The notes beneath the pieces were generated by a model. It saw only the letters and a list, made by a program, of their open reading frames with translations, had not been told where the DNA came from and searched no databases. Positions 24,100 to 34,534 of a DNA stretch of 64,000 bases are shown here, piece by piece (position 1 is the first letter of the stretch; each line of letters opens with the position of its first letter). The stretch spans positions 63,120,806 to 63,184,805 of the forward strand of contig NC_079202.1 of NCBI RefSeq assembly GCF_026745355.1. Direction: 5' to 3'. Both the position numbers and the translations under genes were made by a program. The stretch comes from Beta vulgaris subsp. vulgaris. Taxonomy: Eukaryota > Streptophyta > Magnoliopsida > Caryophyllales > Amaranthaceae.

Positions 24100-24530
24100 T
24101 ACATGTTATACTTTCACTTTTCAAGCATGTCAATGCAAAACTTTGACGACATATATCTTTAATTTTGAATTTGTAAAAACTATAAAACATACATATTAAA
24201 AAATACATATTAAGACGAATCTAACAAGATCCCACATGACTATATTTTTATTCACGTGTAAATCATAAACAATGATTAAAATAAAATTTGTGAATAGTGT
24301 AAATGTCAAAGTGTTCTTTTTTTTTTTATTAGGAAATTAAGTCAGCCCAAGGGCTACCCCCTACCAGGCTACTAGCCTTGTAGGAACTACCAGCACATTG
24401 GCTGGTAATGCTGGGGGTAAGGATTGAACCCTTGACCTCAGAGATCAGAGGGGAGTGCTCTACCACATAAGCTAGCTCCTCATCCTTTGTAAATGTCAAA
24501 GTATAATATGTACAAAACTGAAGGAAGTAT
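24100..24530. mobile_element. Stowaway-like MITE split by a SINE
   Basis: The left end TACATGTTATACTTTCAC matches the complement of the right end, TACATATTATACTTTGAC; the outermost left repeat seems lost. The core has TAACAAGATCCCACATGA. The right end is cut from the rest by the SINE at 24313-24487. Confidence 0.65.
24313..24487 (-). mobile_element. tRNA-derived SINE (family C) with perfect target duplication
   Basis: On the minus strand: GAGCTAGCTTATGTGGTAGA (box A), AAGGGTTCAATCC (box B), a body with GCCAATGTGCTGGTAG, then a poly-A tail (T-run at 24318-24328 on the plus strand). The 15-bp duplication TGTAAATGTCAAAGT flanks it at 24298-24312 and 24488-24502, which proves insertion into the MITE. 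Confidence 0.93.
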
Positions 24531-24826
24531 TTCTTTTTCAAAAAGTATATGTTTTTTAGATTTTTATTTTTTTTGATGCAGATATGTTTTTTTAGATTAT
24601 GACACATAATCTTAAGAAAACAAACACCTACTTTGTCTAAGGCCTTCATGCATGGAACGGATGATCAAGTTTTGTACCTTTCTAATCTATTAATTAATTC
24701 TACATCATCATAAGAGAGCTTCAAATATGTGGCCAAACACAAGAAGATATCACATGCATTAGTTTTATGCCAAAAAAGCATATATTGTTATTTGATTTGA
24801 GACAAAATCTCAAGCAACCCAACATA

Positions 24827-25047
24827 TACTCCCTCCTGTCTTTATTAGTTTACCTGTATTTCTTTTTGAGATATTTTTTATTAATTTACCTTTTTTATTT
24901 TTGAAATGGGTTAACTTTTAATCACATATATATTTAACTTTAATATAAAATAATAGTTTTTTCTTTCTTTCTATGTACATAACATCATTTCGATCTCTTT
25001 AAACTTTATGTAAAAAACGGGTAAACTAATGAAAATCGAATGAAGTA
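24827..25047. mobile_element. Stowaway-like MITE
   Basis: Ends TACTCCCTCCTGTCTTTATT and ACTAATGAAAATCGAATGAA plus GTA, with TTAGTTTACC and GGTAAACTAA as inverted inner parts. Confidence 0.75.
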
Positions 25048-25393
25048 CATATTAGCTAGAAAAGAATAAGTCAAGGCATGCAATATTAATGTGTACCAGT
25101 CCACGCCATCAAAGTGATGAAAGAGAATTTCTCAAGTTTAATATCTCTAATATTCAATCATGCAACGCAAATGGACAATAATTTATATAAGTTACTATTA
25201 AAAACATGACAAGTAATACGCAAGCGAAACATTAGAGTGATGAGAGTTAGTTTTGGAATAATAATTATATGAAAAGACTGGCAACTAATAATACTCAAGG
25301 AACAATATGACATATTCATAACGCAATTGATTGGCTTCTAGTTAATTGCACATGCAACCTTCTCTAACTACTATTATTGATGCTCCAAATTAG

Positions 25394-25655
25394 TACTACC
25401 TCTGTTCTCTTTTAGTTGCAACGTTTGATAAATTGCACTATTCATGTTCTCTTATTTGACCACATTTATTGATTTATATGTTTAAACAAAATATAGTCAT
25501 GTGGGGTCTTGTTTGATTCGTTTCGATGTAAGCTTTCATAATATCAAATTTTTATAATTTTTACTTACATACAATTAGAGATAAAACGATTTGAAATTGT
25601 ACATTGGCAAGCGTGAAAGTCAAAACGTTGCAACTAAATAAAAACAGAGGTAGTA
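25394..25655. mobile_element. Stowaway-like MITE
   Basis: Ends TACTACCTCTGTTCTCTTTT and AAATAAAAACAGAGGTAGTA, with TAGTTGCAACGTTTGA and CAAAACGTTGCAACTA inverted inside. The core GGGGTCTTGTTTGATTCG resembles that of the elements at 2931 and 31453. Confidence 0.85.
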
Positions 25656-25756
25656 TTAGAGCAGTAAACTAAATTACCTTCTATTGTGTTTCCTGCACCC
25701 AACAAGATTTTTTTTACTATGACAGCATTATTGACCCTATATATATATATATAATC

Positions 25757-25935
25757 AAGTAATACTTGGTTTAGTGATTTGGTTTTTATCTCACGATTTT
25801 GAAATTATGGGATCAAATTCTATTAGAGGCACTTTGGAGGTGGGAATTTGAGGATTTTTCCTTACTATTCCCACTACTTCTAAAGGGCATTGCCTGCAAA
25901 CCCGGATCGGGTTGTCCTATACGAGGTTCCGGTCC
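25757..25935 (+). mobile_element. possible SINE
   Basis: The plus strand has CTTGGTTTAGTGATTTGG and, about 30 bases on, ATGGGATCAAATTCTATT, placed like Pol III boxes A and B. The 3' part contains AAACCCGGATCGGG. No A-tail or clear target duplication. Confidence 0.4.
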
Positions 25936-26261
25936 TAGCTAATTTATGACACTTAGCTTTTTACACAGTCAAAAATTAAGTGATGTTCAGAAATAAAAGA
26001 CTCAAGTAGCTTTTTCTGTCTGATGTTGGTTGTACTTTTTTTCCTAGCTAATTTATAGTTCCAACTATTTTGCTCATAAAAAGCTAGCAGGAAAACGATA
26101 TATGCCTTTATTAATAGCTAAATAGTATTAGCGTATTCAATTCATAAATACAATTATACAAATCACTAGACATGGCCCATACAAATCGGTGGAACAAGCT
26201 AACTAATTAAACCAACACACACTTCAATTGTGAAAGAGGCCTTTGGTAATTTTATATACTT

Positions 26262-26321
26262 GCTGGGATAGCTCAGTTGGGAGAACGTCAGACTGAAGAT
26301 TTGAAGGTACTGTGTTTTACC
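26262..26321 (+). pseudogene. truncated tRNA-Phe(GAA) relic
   Basis: The acceptor/D/anticodon portion closely follows nuclear tRNA-Phe: GCTGGGATAGCTCAGTTGGG, then GTCAGACTGAAGATTTGAAG with the GAA anticodon in place. The T arm is lost after AGGTACTGTGTT and replaced by TTACCAACTGAGG, so a normal cloverleaf cannot form. It may be a dead tRNA copy or the head of a SINE. It abuts a SINE-like block at 26322. Confidence 0.75.
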
Positions 26322-26436
26322 AACTGAGGTTGGCGTGAATGGTTAAGGGCTCCTCGCTGCTTAACTAAGGTCTCGGGTTCGGATTTTGGTTATGGAAAAA
26401 ATTCCAAGTGGAAGGGATGTTGCCCGGTTTGTTAAA
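26322..26436 (+). mobile_element. SINE candidate (family A), copy 2, truncated
   Basis: GGTTGGCGTGAATGGTTAAG, then TCTCGGGTTCGGATTTTGG and ATGGAAAAAATTCC, in the same order as the minus-strand copy at 15722-15918. The similarity stops where the foldback element begins. Confidence 0.6.
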
Positions 26437-26918
26437 CATCGTCCCAAAAGTCTTAAAATCGCCCCAAATTCATTTTTGTAGATTATTTTACCCTTCCTCT
26501 TTTCCACACTACCCACCACCACCTACCAACCCTTGCAACCACCCGCCATCACTAGCCACCCACCACCTCTTCCACCACCCAACTGTAAGGAGTCAAAAAA
26601 ATTTTAGGGCGATGGGCGAATGTCTAGTCGGGACGTTCGCTCCATGGGGTGAATGTCTGGCCAGCATTCGCTCCATGGCTCGAACATCTGGTCTGGACGT
26701 TCGAGCCATGGAGCGAATGTCCTGGCCAGACGTTGGCCCATCACCCTAAAAAAATTTCACCTCCTTCCAGTTGGCTAATGGGTGGTTGTGGCAATGGGAT
26801 GGTGGTGGAGTGAGGTGACTGGTGGTGCGGATGGTGGTGGTTTAGGGAAAAAGAAGAAAAAGGTTAGAGAAGTAATTTCAATTTTTTGGGACGCTTTTAA
26901 GTACTTTTAAGACGATGA
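26437..26918. mobile_element. foldback element, about 480 bp long inverted repeat
   Basis: The left arm starts CATCGTCCCAAAAGTCTTAA; the complement of the right arm starts CATCGTCTTAAAAGTACTTA. The arms stay complementary inward for about 200 bases, through CCACCACCTACCAACC against GGTGGTTGTGG and AATTTTAGGGCGATGGGC against GCCCATCACCCTAAAAAAAT. The middle has three CCATGG-centred segments with CGCTCCATGG / CCATGGAGCG. The apparent 113-aa frame across it is an accident of the repeat. The whole region could fold into a long hairpin. Confidence 0.8.
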
Positions 26919-27808
26919 ATAGAAGTTTAATTGAAGTATCAATTCAAACTCCCACATGAAATTAGTGCACTTATTGAAGGCGGTAAGAAACTGCTCGAAC
27001 CAAAAAAAAATATAGTACTTCTACTTTCATAATTGGTACTAGAATAGTGGAACAAAATGGAAGCCAGTAAAAAGCTTGTATATTGGAGTAACTACTACTT
27101 TTACCAACCCTAAAACTACAACTACATAATACTAGTAAGTAATCATTAATTTTCTGACAAAATTTCATGTTTTAGCTTATAAGTTACATGTGGGTCGCAA
27201 ATCCTATGCATCGTTTTGCCTCAACATCTATGATCTCTTGTTTGGTAAGAGTATCATACTCTGAAAACGTTTTATAATATCTTAAGGCATCAAATCTAAT
27301 TAATTTATACACCACGCATTCAGAAATGAAGTAGAAATTAAACTTTGCTTCCTATTTTTTTCTTGCCATTGTCATGAGCAGTAGTATGAAATATGAATTA
27401 TTGGAGAAGTTGTCGTAGCGTCTTTTGCTTGACTTATAGGATCGAAATTAATGCTTTAGATGTCGTTACATTTTGGCAAAGCAATATTTTTTTTTTTTTT
27501 TAACAACAAACATACTATGTTAATGAAAAGAGTATGTACAGTTTAATGTTAATACAACTAAAACTAAAACTAAAACTAAAACTAAAACAAATAAATTTAA
27601 AGGAGTTTTATGAGTTCGTACATTCTATCTAAAACACAAATAAATAAAAGTGATACAAAAACACTTATGTGAATATGTAATTACGGATGGAAAAAACTTA
27701 TCTACCTATCGGGTAGACTATCCATCATTAATAAAGATTTGTTGAAGGTCATGATTTGGAAACCAACTCAACATAATAATTATTTTTTTAATCCTCTATT
27801 AATAGTGG
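26919..27808. other. intergenic, no gene seen
   Basis: AT-rich sequence with an (ACTAAA)5 microsatellite near 27553-27587 and a T-run at 27487-27502. No coding or RNA signal recognised. Confidence 0.5.
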
Positions 27809-28101
27809 TGATAGAGTGTAAATCAATTCTTGGGACTCCAACCACCAGCTTAAACTTTTGGTTGAGTTGGTCCTTTGACATGGTATCAGAGCCAGCGTAA
27901 CAAAAATGTCACGGGCTCGAATCTCATCCACCCCTCCTTTCTCAGTGGAATATTTAGCGTCAGGTATGAGGAAGGCATGTGCTGCACCTACCCACACTTC
28001 ATGCCCAAAGGGCTCTTGCGTGAGGGGGCGTGATAGAGTATAAATCTATTCCTGGGCCTCAACCATAAGTTTAAGCTTTTAGTTGAGTTGGTCCCTTGAC
28101 A
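27809..28101 (+). mobile_element. SMART/TRIM miniature LTR retrotransposon, 293 bp
   Basis: Two direct LTRs of 72 and 71 bp (27809-27880 and 28031-28101) both start TGATAGAGT and end TTGACA. Right after the 5' LTR is TGGTATCAGAGCCAGCG (27881-27897), a primer-binding site for initiator tRNA-Met as in Copia-type elements. Just before the 3' LTR is the purine-rich TGAGGGGGCG polypurine tract. The flanks AGTGG and AGTAG fit a 5-bp target duplication with one change. The interior is only about 150 bp and codes for nothing, so it must have moved with enzymes of another element. Size and layout match the SMART class (about 292 bp) reported from many plants. Confidence 0.93.
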
Positions 28102-28639
28102 AGTAGGTTGTCTATCAGATAGGTAGATGTAGCGATGTGTTAAAATTGATATTATTTTGACGTAGTATAGGATTCAAAGAAGCATTTTATTACTAGAGTT
28201 CATCTTTTATTAGAGTAGCTTCAATTGAAAATGGCTTGGCTCGATTTATTACTCCCTAAATTTGTATATCGAAATATTACAAAAGGTAGTTTGAAAAAGG
28301 AAATTCAAAATGGAGACAAAGGTTTAGGGACCAATCTATTTCCAAGTGATAGTGTATTTCTTTTACTTCTATTTGAAATCTTTTCAACATAGATTTCTAA
28401 TATAAGGTAGCTTTAGCCTTTAGCAGAGCTAGTTATTGTATGTAGTAAATTTTTTATTTTTTTTTACAATGATCGTAGTAAGTGTTGATGTGTTATTATA
28501 GATCACATGGCCGTAACTCGTAGCTAGTTTGACATAATAGATAATATACCACGCTCTATATCAGTAGTCTAGGTATATATATGATTCATGCACATTACAA
28601 CAAGTCGATTTATGCACATTACAACAATATCACTGACGG

Positions 28640-28886
28640 TGGAGTCTGGATCCTCTAGAGTTTTAGTTAAATTTTACGAGATAGAGTATTATCTTAGTCA
28701 TATATTTTACAATAAGGACTCATATGGGTAAAAAGAGAAAGATTTAGGGGTGAATTTTGATGAGATAAAATAGGGGGATTTTGGAAAGAGAATATATGAA
28801 CCATTGATTTTTTATTCAATGGTTGATATTGTTCAAACTCTACCTTGTAGAGTTATTTTACAACTCTATAGGATTCAAACACGGTG
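28640..28886. mobile_element. hairpin MITE of unknown superfamily
   Basis: The left arm CGGTGGAGTCTGGATCCTCT continuing AGAGTTTTAG matches the complement of the right arm, CCGTGTTTGAATCCTATAGA GTTGTAAAAT, for about 45 bases. The arms enclose AT-rich sequence. The target duplication is unclear. Confidence 0.6.
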
Positions 28887-28993
28887 ACTGTGTGGGTTGC
28901 CTTCTCGAAATGATTTGGTGCTCCAAAAAATCCATCATAATGTGAAGCACTACTGATTAGTCACTCAAGATCATTTCCATAATGCAATAACTT

Positions 28994-31377
28994 TCATTTT
29001 TTTTATTTTGTAATTTACTAGTCCAAACAGACTCAATTTTTATGAGCTAAGAGATAAGAAGGGGATCATAACCCATAAGAAAACTAAAAGTTGGGATTTA
29101 TACCCATAAGCAAATATCCACACATATACCCCAAATACGAGGACGATGAGAGTTGAACTCCCACCTGTCCTTTTTTTTTTTTTTTTTTTTTTTGACAGGG
29201 AAACATAGCTTTTATTATAACATAGCATCAGCAATTACAGCATGGTGTGCTTCACTAGGCACCTCTTCCATCCACACCATCATCTCATTATAATTCTTAC
29301 TAATCTTAGCCAAAATATGAGCAACCCATTCCCTCCCCTACATACATGAGAGAAAAGACAAGATCTACAAGCTCGTGCTAGTTTAAGAATGTCAGACACA
29401 ATTCTCCCAAAGCTAGTATTCTCACAATAGGCCTTCCTTAAATGAGAAGAGAGCTTAATGTTATCAGTTTCCAGGACCACCTTACTAAATCCCGCCTCCA
29501 TCGCTATCTGGAGAACATGGCGCGCTGCCATTGCCTCGACCTCATCCACCCTATAGTCTCCTTCCCATTTCTCGCACGTTGAGAGCAGCACATCCCCCAC
29601 ATTATCACGCACAATACCTCCCAGCCCCACCAAATGCTCGCCAAAAAGAGCCGCATCTGTATTAATTTTTACCCAACCAGAATCAGGAGGCTTCCAAATC
29701 TTCACAAGGCTCCTCGTCTCGTTGTTTTCCTGATTCACAGCTTCATTCGCTTTCTCCCATTCACCCACAAAATTTACAGCTTTGTTAACAGTGGTCATGC
29801 TATTGATCTTTTGTTGGTTAAACGTCCACGCATTTCTTCGCAACCAAATCCCCCATAGCAAACTCCAGAACAAGCTCCACCATAGTGAGTCCTTAAAGAC
29901 CTTCGACAGACTCAGGCACCACTCCATAAAATTCCCTATTCTCACACCACTGCTATCAATCCGTAAAGGTGAGACCCTCCATATCATTGCAGCCTCCTCA
30001 CACATAACCAAAGCATGCATCACCGATTCTTCTTCAACACCACACATAGGACACACACAATCAGCACACATCTTCCTCTTCATGAGATTTACTCGAACTG
30101 GGATACTGTCATGCAAAGCTTTCCACCCAAAGGTTTGGATTTTTGGCGCTACTTTAGCTTTCCATATGTTCTCCCAGATTTCCATCCCCTGGTTAATTGA
30201 ACTTGATGATTTCCCAGCTCTACTGATTTTTAACTGAGTGTAGTAGGCACTCTTAACCGAGAAGAAGCCGTCTTTCGTTAAGGCCCAAGCCCACGAATCC
30301 TCCTCCGGATACATAGCCAAGGGGATACGTTGAATTTCATCTCGTTCCCAGCTTGAAACATGGAATTCAACAGCGTAGATTTCCATCTCCCTTCCTCAAT
30401 AAGCTCAGCAACAGTTTTTGGAAGCTCCTCCTGAGAGCTCCTGCTCGAAAATAATTTAAACTTAGGCAATCTCGGGATCCAGGGATCCTTCCAGACATCA
30501 ATTGATTGACCCCCTCCGACAACCTTGATCGCCCCCTGCTCAATGATTTCTCTTACAGAAAGAATAGAACGCCATGTGTAACTAGCCATTGAACTCAATT
30601 TTGCTTCCATAAAAGACACATTTGGGAAATATTTATTCTTCAGCGTTCTTGCCATCAGCGAATTAGCATTTGTCATGACCCTCCAGGCTTGTTTGGCTAA
30701 AAGAGCCCGTTAAAAAATTTGAGATTTCTCATTCCTAGGCCACCCTCTTTTTTCGAAGCATATAGCCTTTCCCAAGCAATCCATGCAGTTCTCCTTTCAT
30801 TCCCCGTTCCTCCCAATAAAAGTTACGACACAGTCGTTCCATCTCATTAAGAATACTCACAGGAATTGTGAAGCATTGCATAGAGTAAGTAGGAATGGCT
30901 TGTGCTACCGCTTTTATAAGTACTTCCCTTCCAGCCTGAGAAAGAAACCCTCTTTCCACCCTTTCAGCTTCTTCATGATCCTCTCTTGAATACTTTGAAA
31001 AATTTGTTTCTTAGAACTACCAATGTAAGTTGGGAGTCCGAGATACTTGTCATGTTCGTCAACAGCCTTAAAATTCAACTTCATCTGAAGCAATTCTTTC
31101 TTTTGTGGCTCAATATTTCGGCTAAACGAGACTTCCGATTTTTCCATATTCAATTTTTGACCCGAAGCAGCTTCATAGATAGAAAAGATATCCAACACTT
31201 TCTCCACTTCTACATCATTTGCTTTTATAAATAACAGACTATCATCAGCAAAAAACAAATGTGATATGGGCTCCACTTTCTTCCCAATTTTAACACCATG
31301 AATCTCTTTTTTAACTTCTGCATCCCTAAGCAAAACCGATAATCCTTCTCAATGCATTAGGATCCCTCATAATTCTC
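28994..31377 (-). mobile_element. dead LINE (RT / zf-RVT / RNase H) plus SINE-like 3' tail, one 13-bp target duplication
   Basis: Flanked by AATGCAATAACTT at 28981-28993 and 31378-31390. Minus-strand order: 5'-truncated reverse transcriptase from about 31349 (EGLSVLL, then HLFFADDSLLFIKA with the catalytic FADD, to about 30914), thumb region in another frame (30735-30959), then the zf-RVT zinc-binding domain (CPMCGVEEESVMHALVMCE) and RNase H (WVKINTDAA, ETDNIKL) within 29280-30386. Frameshifts near 30950 and 30700 and at 30280-30386 break it, so it is a pseudogene. A 23-base poly-A (T-run 29171-29193) ends the LINE. Beyond it, still inside the duplications, are 177 bases with a Pol III box-B-like GGGAGTTCAACTC and an A-rich end. 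The plant RNase H-bearing L1 type is clear; the composite nature is inferred. Confidence 0.88.
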
Positions 31378-31452
31378 AATGCAATAACTTCCATAGTTGT
31401 AATCATGAATGATTCCTTAAAGATTTCCTTACCTAAATCATTTGTAAAATAT

Positions 31453-31713
31453 TACTCCCTCCGTCCCAAAATATAGTTCCCATTTCTATTTTGGGAGTCA
31501 AATTTTAAAAACTTTGACCAAATATTCTTACTAATGTATACAAAAAAAACATATTCATGAGGGATCTTGTTAGATTCTTCTCAATGTGTAAATTCGTAAT
31601 ATCAACTTTTTATATTTTTTACTAATAAGAAATAGAAGATATCATAGGTCAAAGGTACGTCTTGAAGACTGTGTAAAATAAAATGGGAACTATATTTTGG
31701 GACGGAGGGAGTA
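31453..31713. mobile_element. Stowaway MITE, well preserved
   Basis: Almost perfect inverted ends of about 30 bp: TACTCCCTCCGTCCCAAAAT and ATTTTGGGACGGAGGGAGTA, continuing ATAGTTCCCATT / AATGGGAACTAT. TA borders. The core GGGATCTTGTTAGATTC is shared with other families nearby. Confidence 0.95.
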
Positions 31714-31951
31714 TGTTGCAAGGAAATAATATCTCCTTTTTTTTTATTATTAGGAGAAATCTTTACAACTTCTATTATACACTCAAATGTACAGTAATAT
31801 ATATGGGTAAACTTGAAAAAAGTTAGTGTACATGTATTCCACTCTCAATTTAGGTACTTTTGATGCTTTAATTTTGGACATCACAATTAATTTACCTCTC
31901 AAACTTCCTTCCTAATTTAAAGAAAACTTATCATTATTGATAAAAGTGAAT

Positions 31952-32672
31952 TAGGGATGGGCATGGGTCCAGGACCCTACCTGGACCCTGTTGGACCCGA
32001 CCCTAATTTAAGGGTTTGGGTCCAACTTTTTCAGACCCTAAGGGTCCGGGTCCGGGTCTGGGTCCAAGTAAATTTTTTAGGGTCCGGGTTCGGGTCTTAA
32101 AGTTTTGGACCCAGACCCGACCCTTAGACCCTAAACTTATCTAATATATACATTTTAACTTTTTTTTGAAAAAACAAATTGATTTTCTAAAAGATTAAAA
32201 CCTAAACTAAAACACCAAAACACCCATTCTAAACTCTTATGTAAGTTGTGTTTATTTCGTTTTTTTTTTTCATTTTGTATGTTTGTGTTTTTGTTTCGTT
32301 TTTTTTCAGTTTATATGTTTGTGAATTGTGTTTGTTTCGTTTTTTTTTCAGTTTATAAGTTTGTGTTTGTGTTTATTTCGTTTTTTTTTCAATTTATATG
32401 TTTGTGTTTGTTTCATGCGATTTTTTGTGTTTGTTTCATGCGAATTTCAGATGATTATTGATATTAATAATGCTAAAAATTTAGCAAAATAAAAAATTTT
32501 GGTCTGGACCCTCCAGACCCTCTAGACCCTCCAGACCCTAAGGGTCCGGGTCAGGGTCCAATTTTTTCAGACCCTTAGGATCCGGGTCCGGGTCTGGGTC
32601 TGCAAAAATATTTAGGGTCCGGGTCTATGGTCCAGCTGGACCCGACCCAGACCCTACCCTTGCCCATCCCTA
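31952..32672. mobile_element. non-autonomous hAT-type element with GGGTCC satellite arms
   Basis: Perfect 12-bp terminal inverted repeats TAGGGATGGGCA and a perfect 8-bp target duplication AAGTGAAT (31944-31951 and 32673-32680), the hallmark of hAT elements. The outer 200 bases on each side are made of GGGTCCGGGTCTGGGTCC-type words in inverted orientation. The middle has a degenerate tandem repeat of TTTCGTTTTTTTTCAGTTTA type (32240-32440). No transposase frame; the 71-aa Phe-rich frame inside is a repeat artefact. Confidence 0.93.
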
Positions 32673-32680
32673 AAGTGAAT

Positions 32681-34062
32681 ACATCTCTATAATATAAGCC
32701 AAGGGGGCAGCTATGATGTCCCCTCTTGAGAAGACTTATATATTCCTATTCTCACAAAAAATAATAAAGAAAAGAATTTCTTAATATTTTCGTCAGTTAC
32801 AAATATAGGTAACAAGGAAAGTTCTACATACATTACCAAAAAGACATACATAAAAAAGTGTAAAAAGAGGAAACTTACAATTGAAAATATAAACTGATGA
32901 TGACTAAATCAATTTTCAAACAATTATAAAAACAAAGATTTACACAAATTTTTACTATCTGAACTAATAACAATTCAAATAACATACATAAACAAACCAT
33001 AAAAGAATTAAAAAACTTATAGAATATTCATTTTTTCATTTTTTTTTGAGCTCATAATCAGTTGAGATAATAAATAATTAAAGAGATGAACATACATCAT
33101 TTGTATAAAAATCTAGAATTTTGTTATTGAAGCACTATTCACCATGGTATGTTTAAAACCTCAATTACCTAATGAAATTAAAATTGAACTATTACTCATA
33201 AAATACACCTATAAAATATATGTATTTTTAAATAAATAAAAAACAGAACCTAAATTGTTTTTTTAACGGAGAGTTGTTAAATTATCAACTAAATACAAGA
33301 TAATATACAGTCACATGCATTGCATGCATATAGTGCTAATATACCCTGAGTGTACATCTATCACTCCCCAGTAAACTCAAGACTATTTTTGAACCTTTTT
33401 TTTTCTTGATAAAAGTGTTGTTAATATGTTCAATAAGCTATGAAAAATCAAAAATTAAACATTCAACCCGAAAATCGATAATAACAACAATTTCTTACTC
33501 CACACACCTTCAATAATTAGAATTAGGGCAAAGTAATGATTAGGCCCTTTAGGTTTACTCAAAAGTGAAATTTAAGCCCCTCAAGTTTCACTTGTGGTGA
33601 TTAACCCCCATAACATTACCCAAATATGAGATTACACACTTATTAATATATATAACTATTTTTTCTTTATAAATGTATTTTTTAAGGAAAAATACTTGGG
33701 AAAAAAAATTCAAAAATCATTTTATGATGATATAAAATATCTTAAATACATAAATTATACATATTAAGTGCAAACATAAAAAAAAAACAATTTCTTCACT
33801 AAACGTGCTCTCTCCTTCCTTATGGCCTTGTAGACCTTATCACTATGTAATTATTCTCATATTCCTCATAACTTTGCCAGGGAGAATAAGTTGTATAAAA
33901 ATATGTATATTCTAATATCTTAGTACTAAATAAATTATTTACTAATGAGAAAATGATTAAATATTATATTAAGTGTATAATCACACATTTGGGTAAAATT
34001 GTGGGGGTTAATCACCCCAAGTGAAGCTTGAAGGGCCTAATCTCACTTTTGAGCAGACTTAA
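32681..34062. other. intergenic, no gene seen
   Basis: Very AT-rich. Segments at 33530-33625 and 33995-34055 (TTAGGCCCTTTAGGTTTACT against GAAGGGCCTAATCTCACTTT) look like inverted ends of a further MITE of about 530 bp, not resolved. Confidence 0.4.
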
Positions 34063-34200
34063 GGTATGTTCTTCCCAACTTATTTTCAGTTCAGTTCAAT
34101 TCAATTCAGTTTAGTTCACCTCTGGACAATACTTTTACTCTCATCAGTTCAGTTCCATTCAGTTTAGTTAAGCTGTTTTATGCCAAAGAGAACAAACCTT
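34063..34200. mobile_element. short Tourist-like MITE, relative of 19138
   Basis: The left end GGTATGTTCTTCCCAACTTA and the right end GCCAAAGAGAACAAACC correspond to the ends of the 19138 element, in opposite orientation, with TTCAGTTCAGTTCAATTC words inside. TAA borders on both sides. About 780 bp upstream of the DUF616 gene. Confidence 0.75.
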
Positions 34201-34495
34201 TAAGAGTTAGGGGACTTAATCACCACTTTTGCGATTCAAATTATTATCATAACACCTTCCATAATTGTAATTATTATCAAAACACCTTCCTTAATAATCA
34301 TGATTATTACAAAAACACCTTCCATAATTAAAAGATTACACTGATAAAATTTTCCAAAACTATAGGAGTACTTATTACCCAAAATAAAATTTTATACAAA
34401 AGACTTCTACACCATAGTCAGAAAGACGGTGTCAAATTATAATCGGCGATCATAAAAAAGAAAAGAAACAAAAAAACACAAAAGTTTTTTTCTTT

Positions 34496-34502
<7 letters not shown>

Positions 34503-34533
<31 letters not shown>

Positions 34534-34534
34534 C
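34503..34534. repeat. (CA)n microsatellite in probable 5'UTR
   Basis: About 15 CA units followed by a CT-rich leader up to the DUF616 start codon. It is likely within or just upstream of the 5'UTR. Confidence 0.9.

Noticed and set aside
26262..26334. Functional tRNA-Phe gene
   Set aside because: The T arm and acceptor 3' strand are missing or replaced, so only a relic is called.
26408..26749. 113-aa frame
   Set aside because: It runs along one arm and the centre of the foldback element, and the protein is Pro/His-repeat without family.
30278..30676. Separate gene of 132 aa next to the RNase H frame
   Set aside because: It is the same LINE polyprotein read after a frameshift.
32246..32461. 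Phe-rich 71-aa frame
   Set aside because: Made from a tandem T-rich repeat inside the hAT element.
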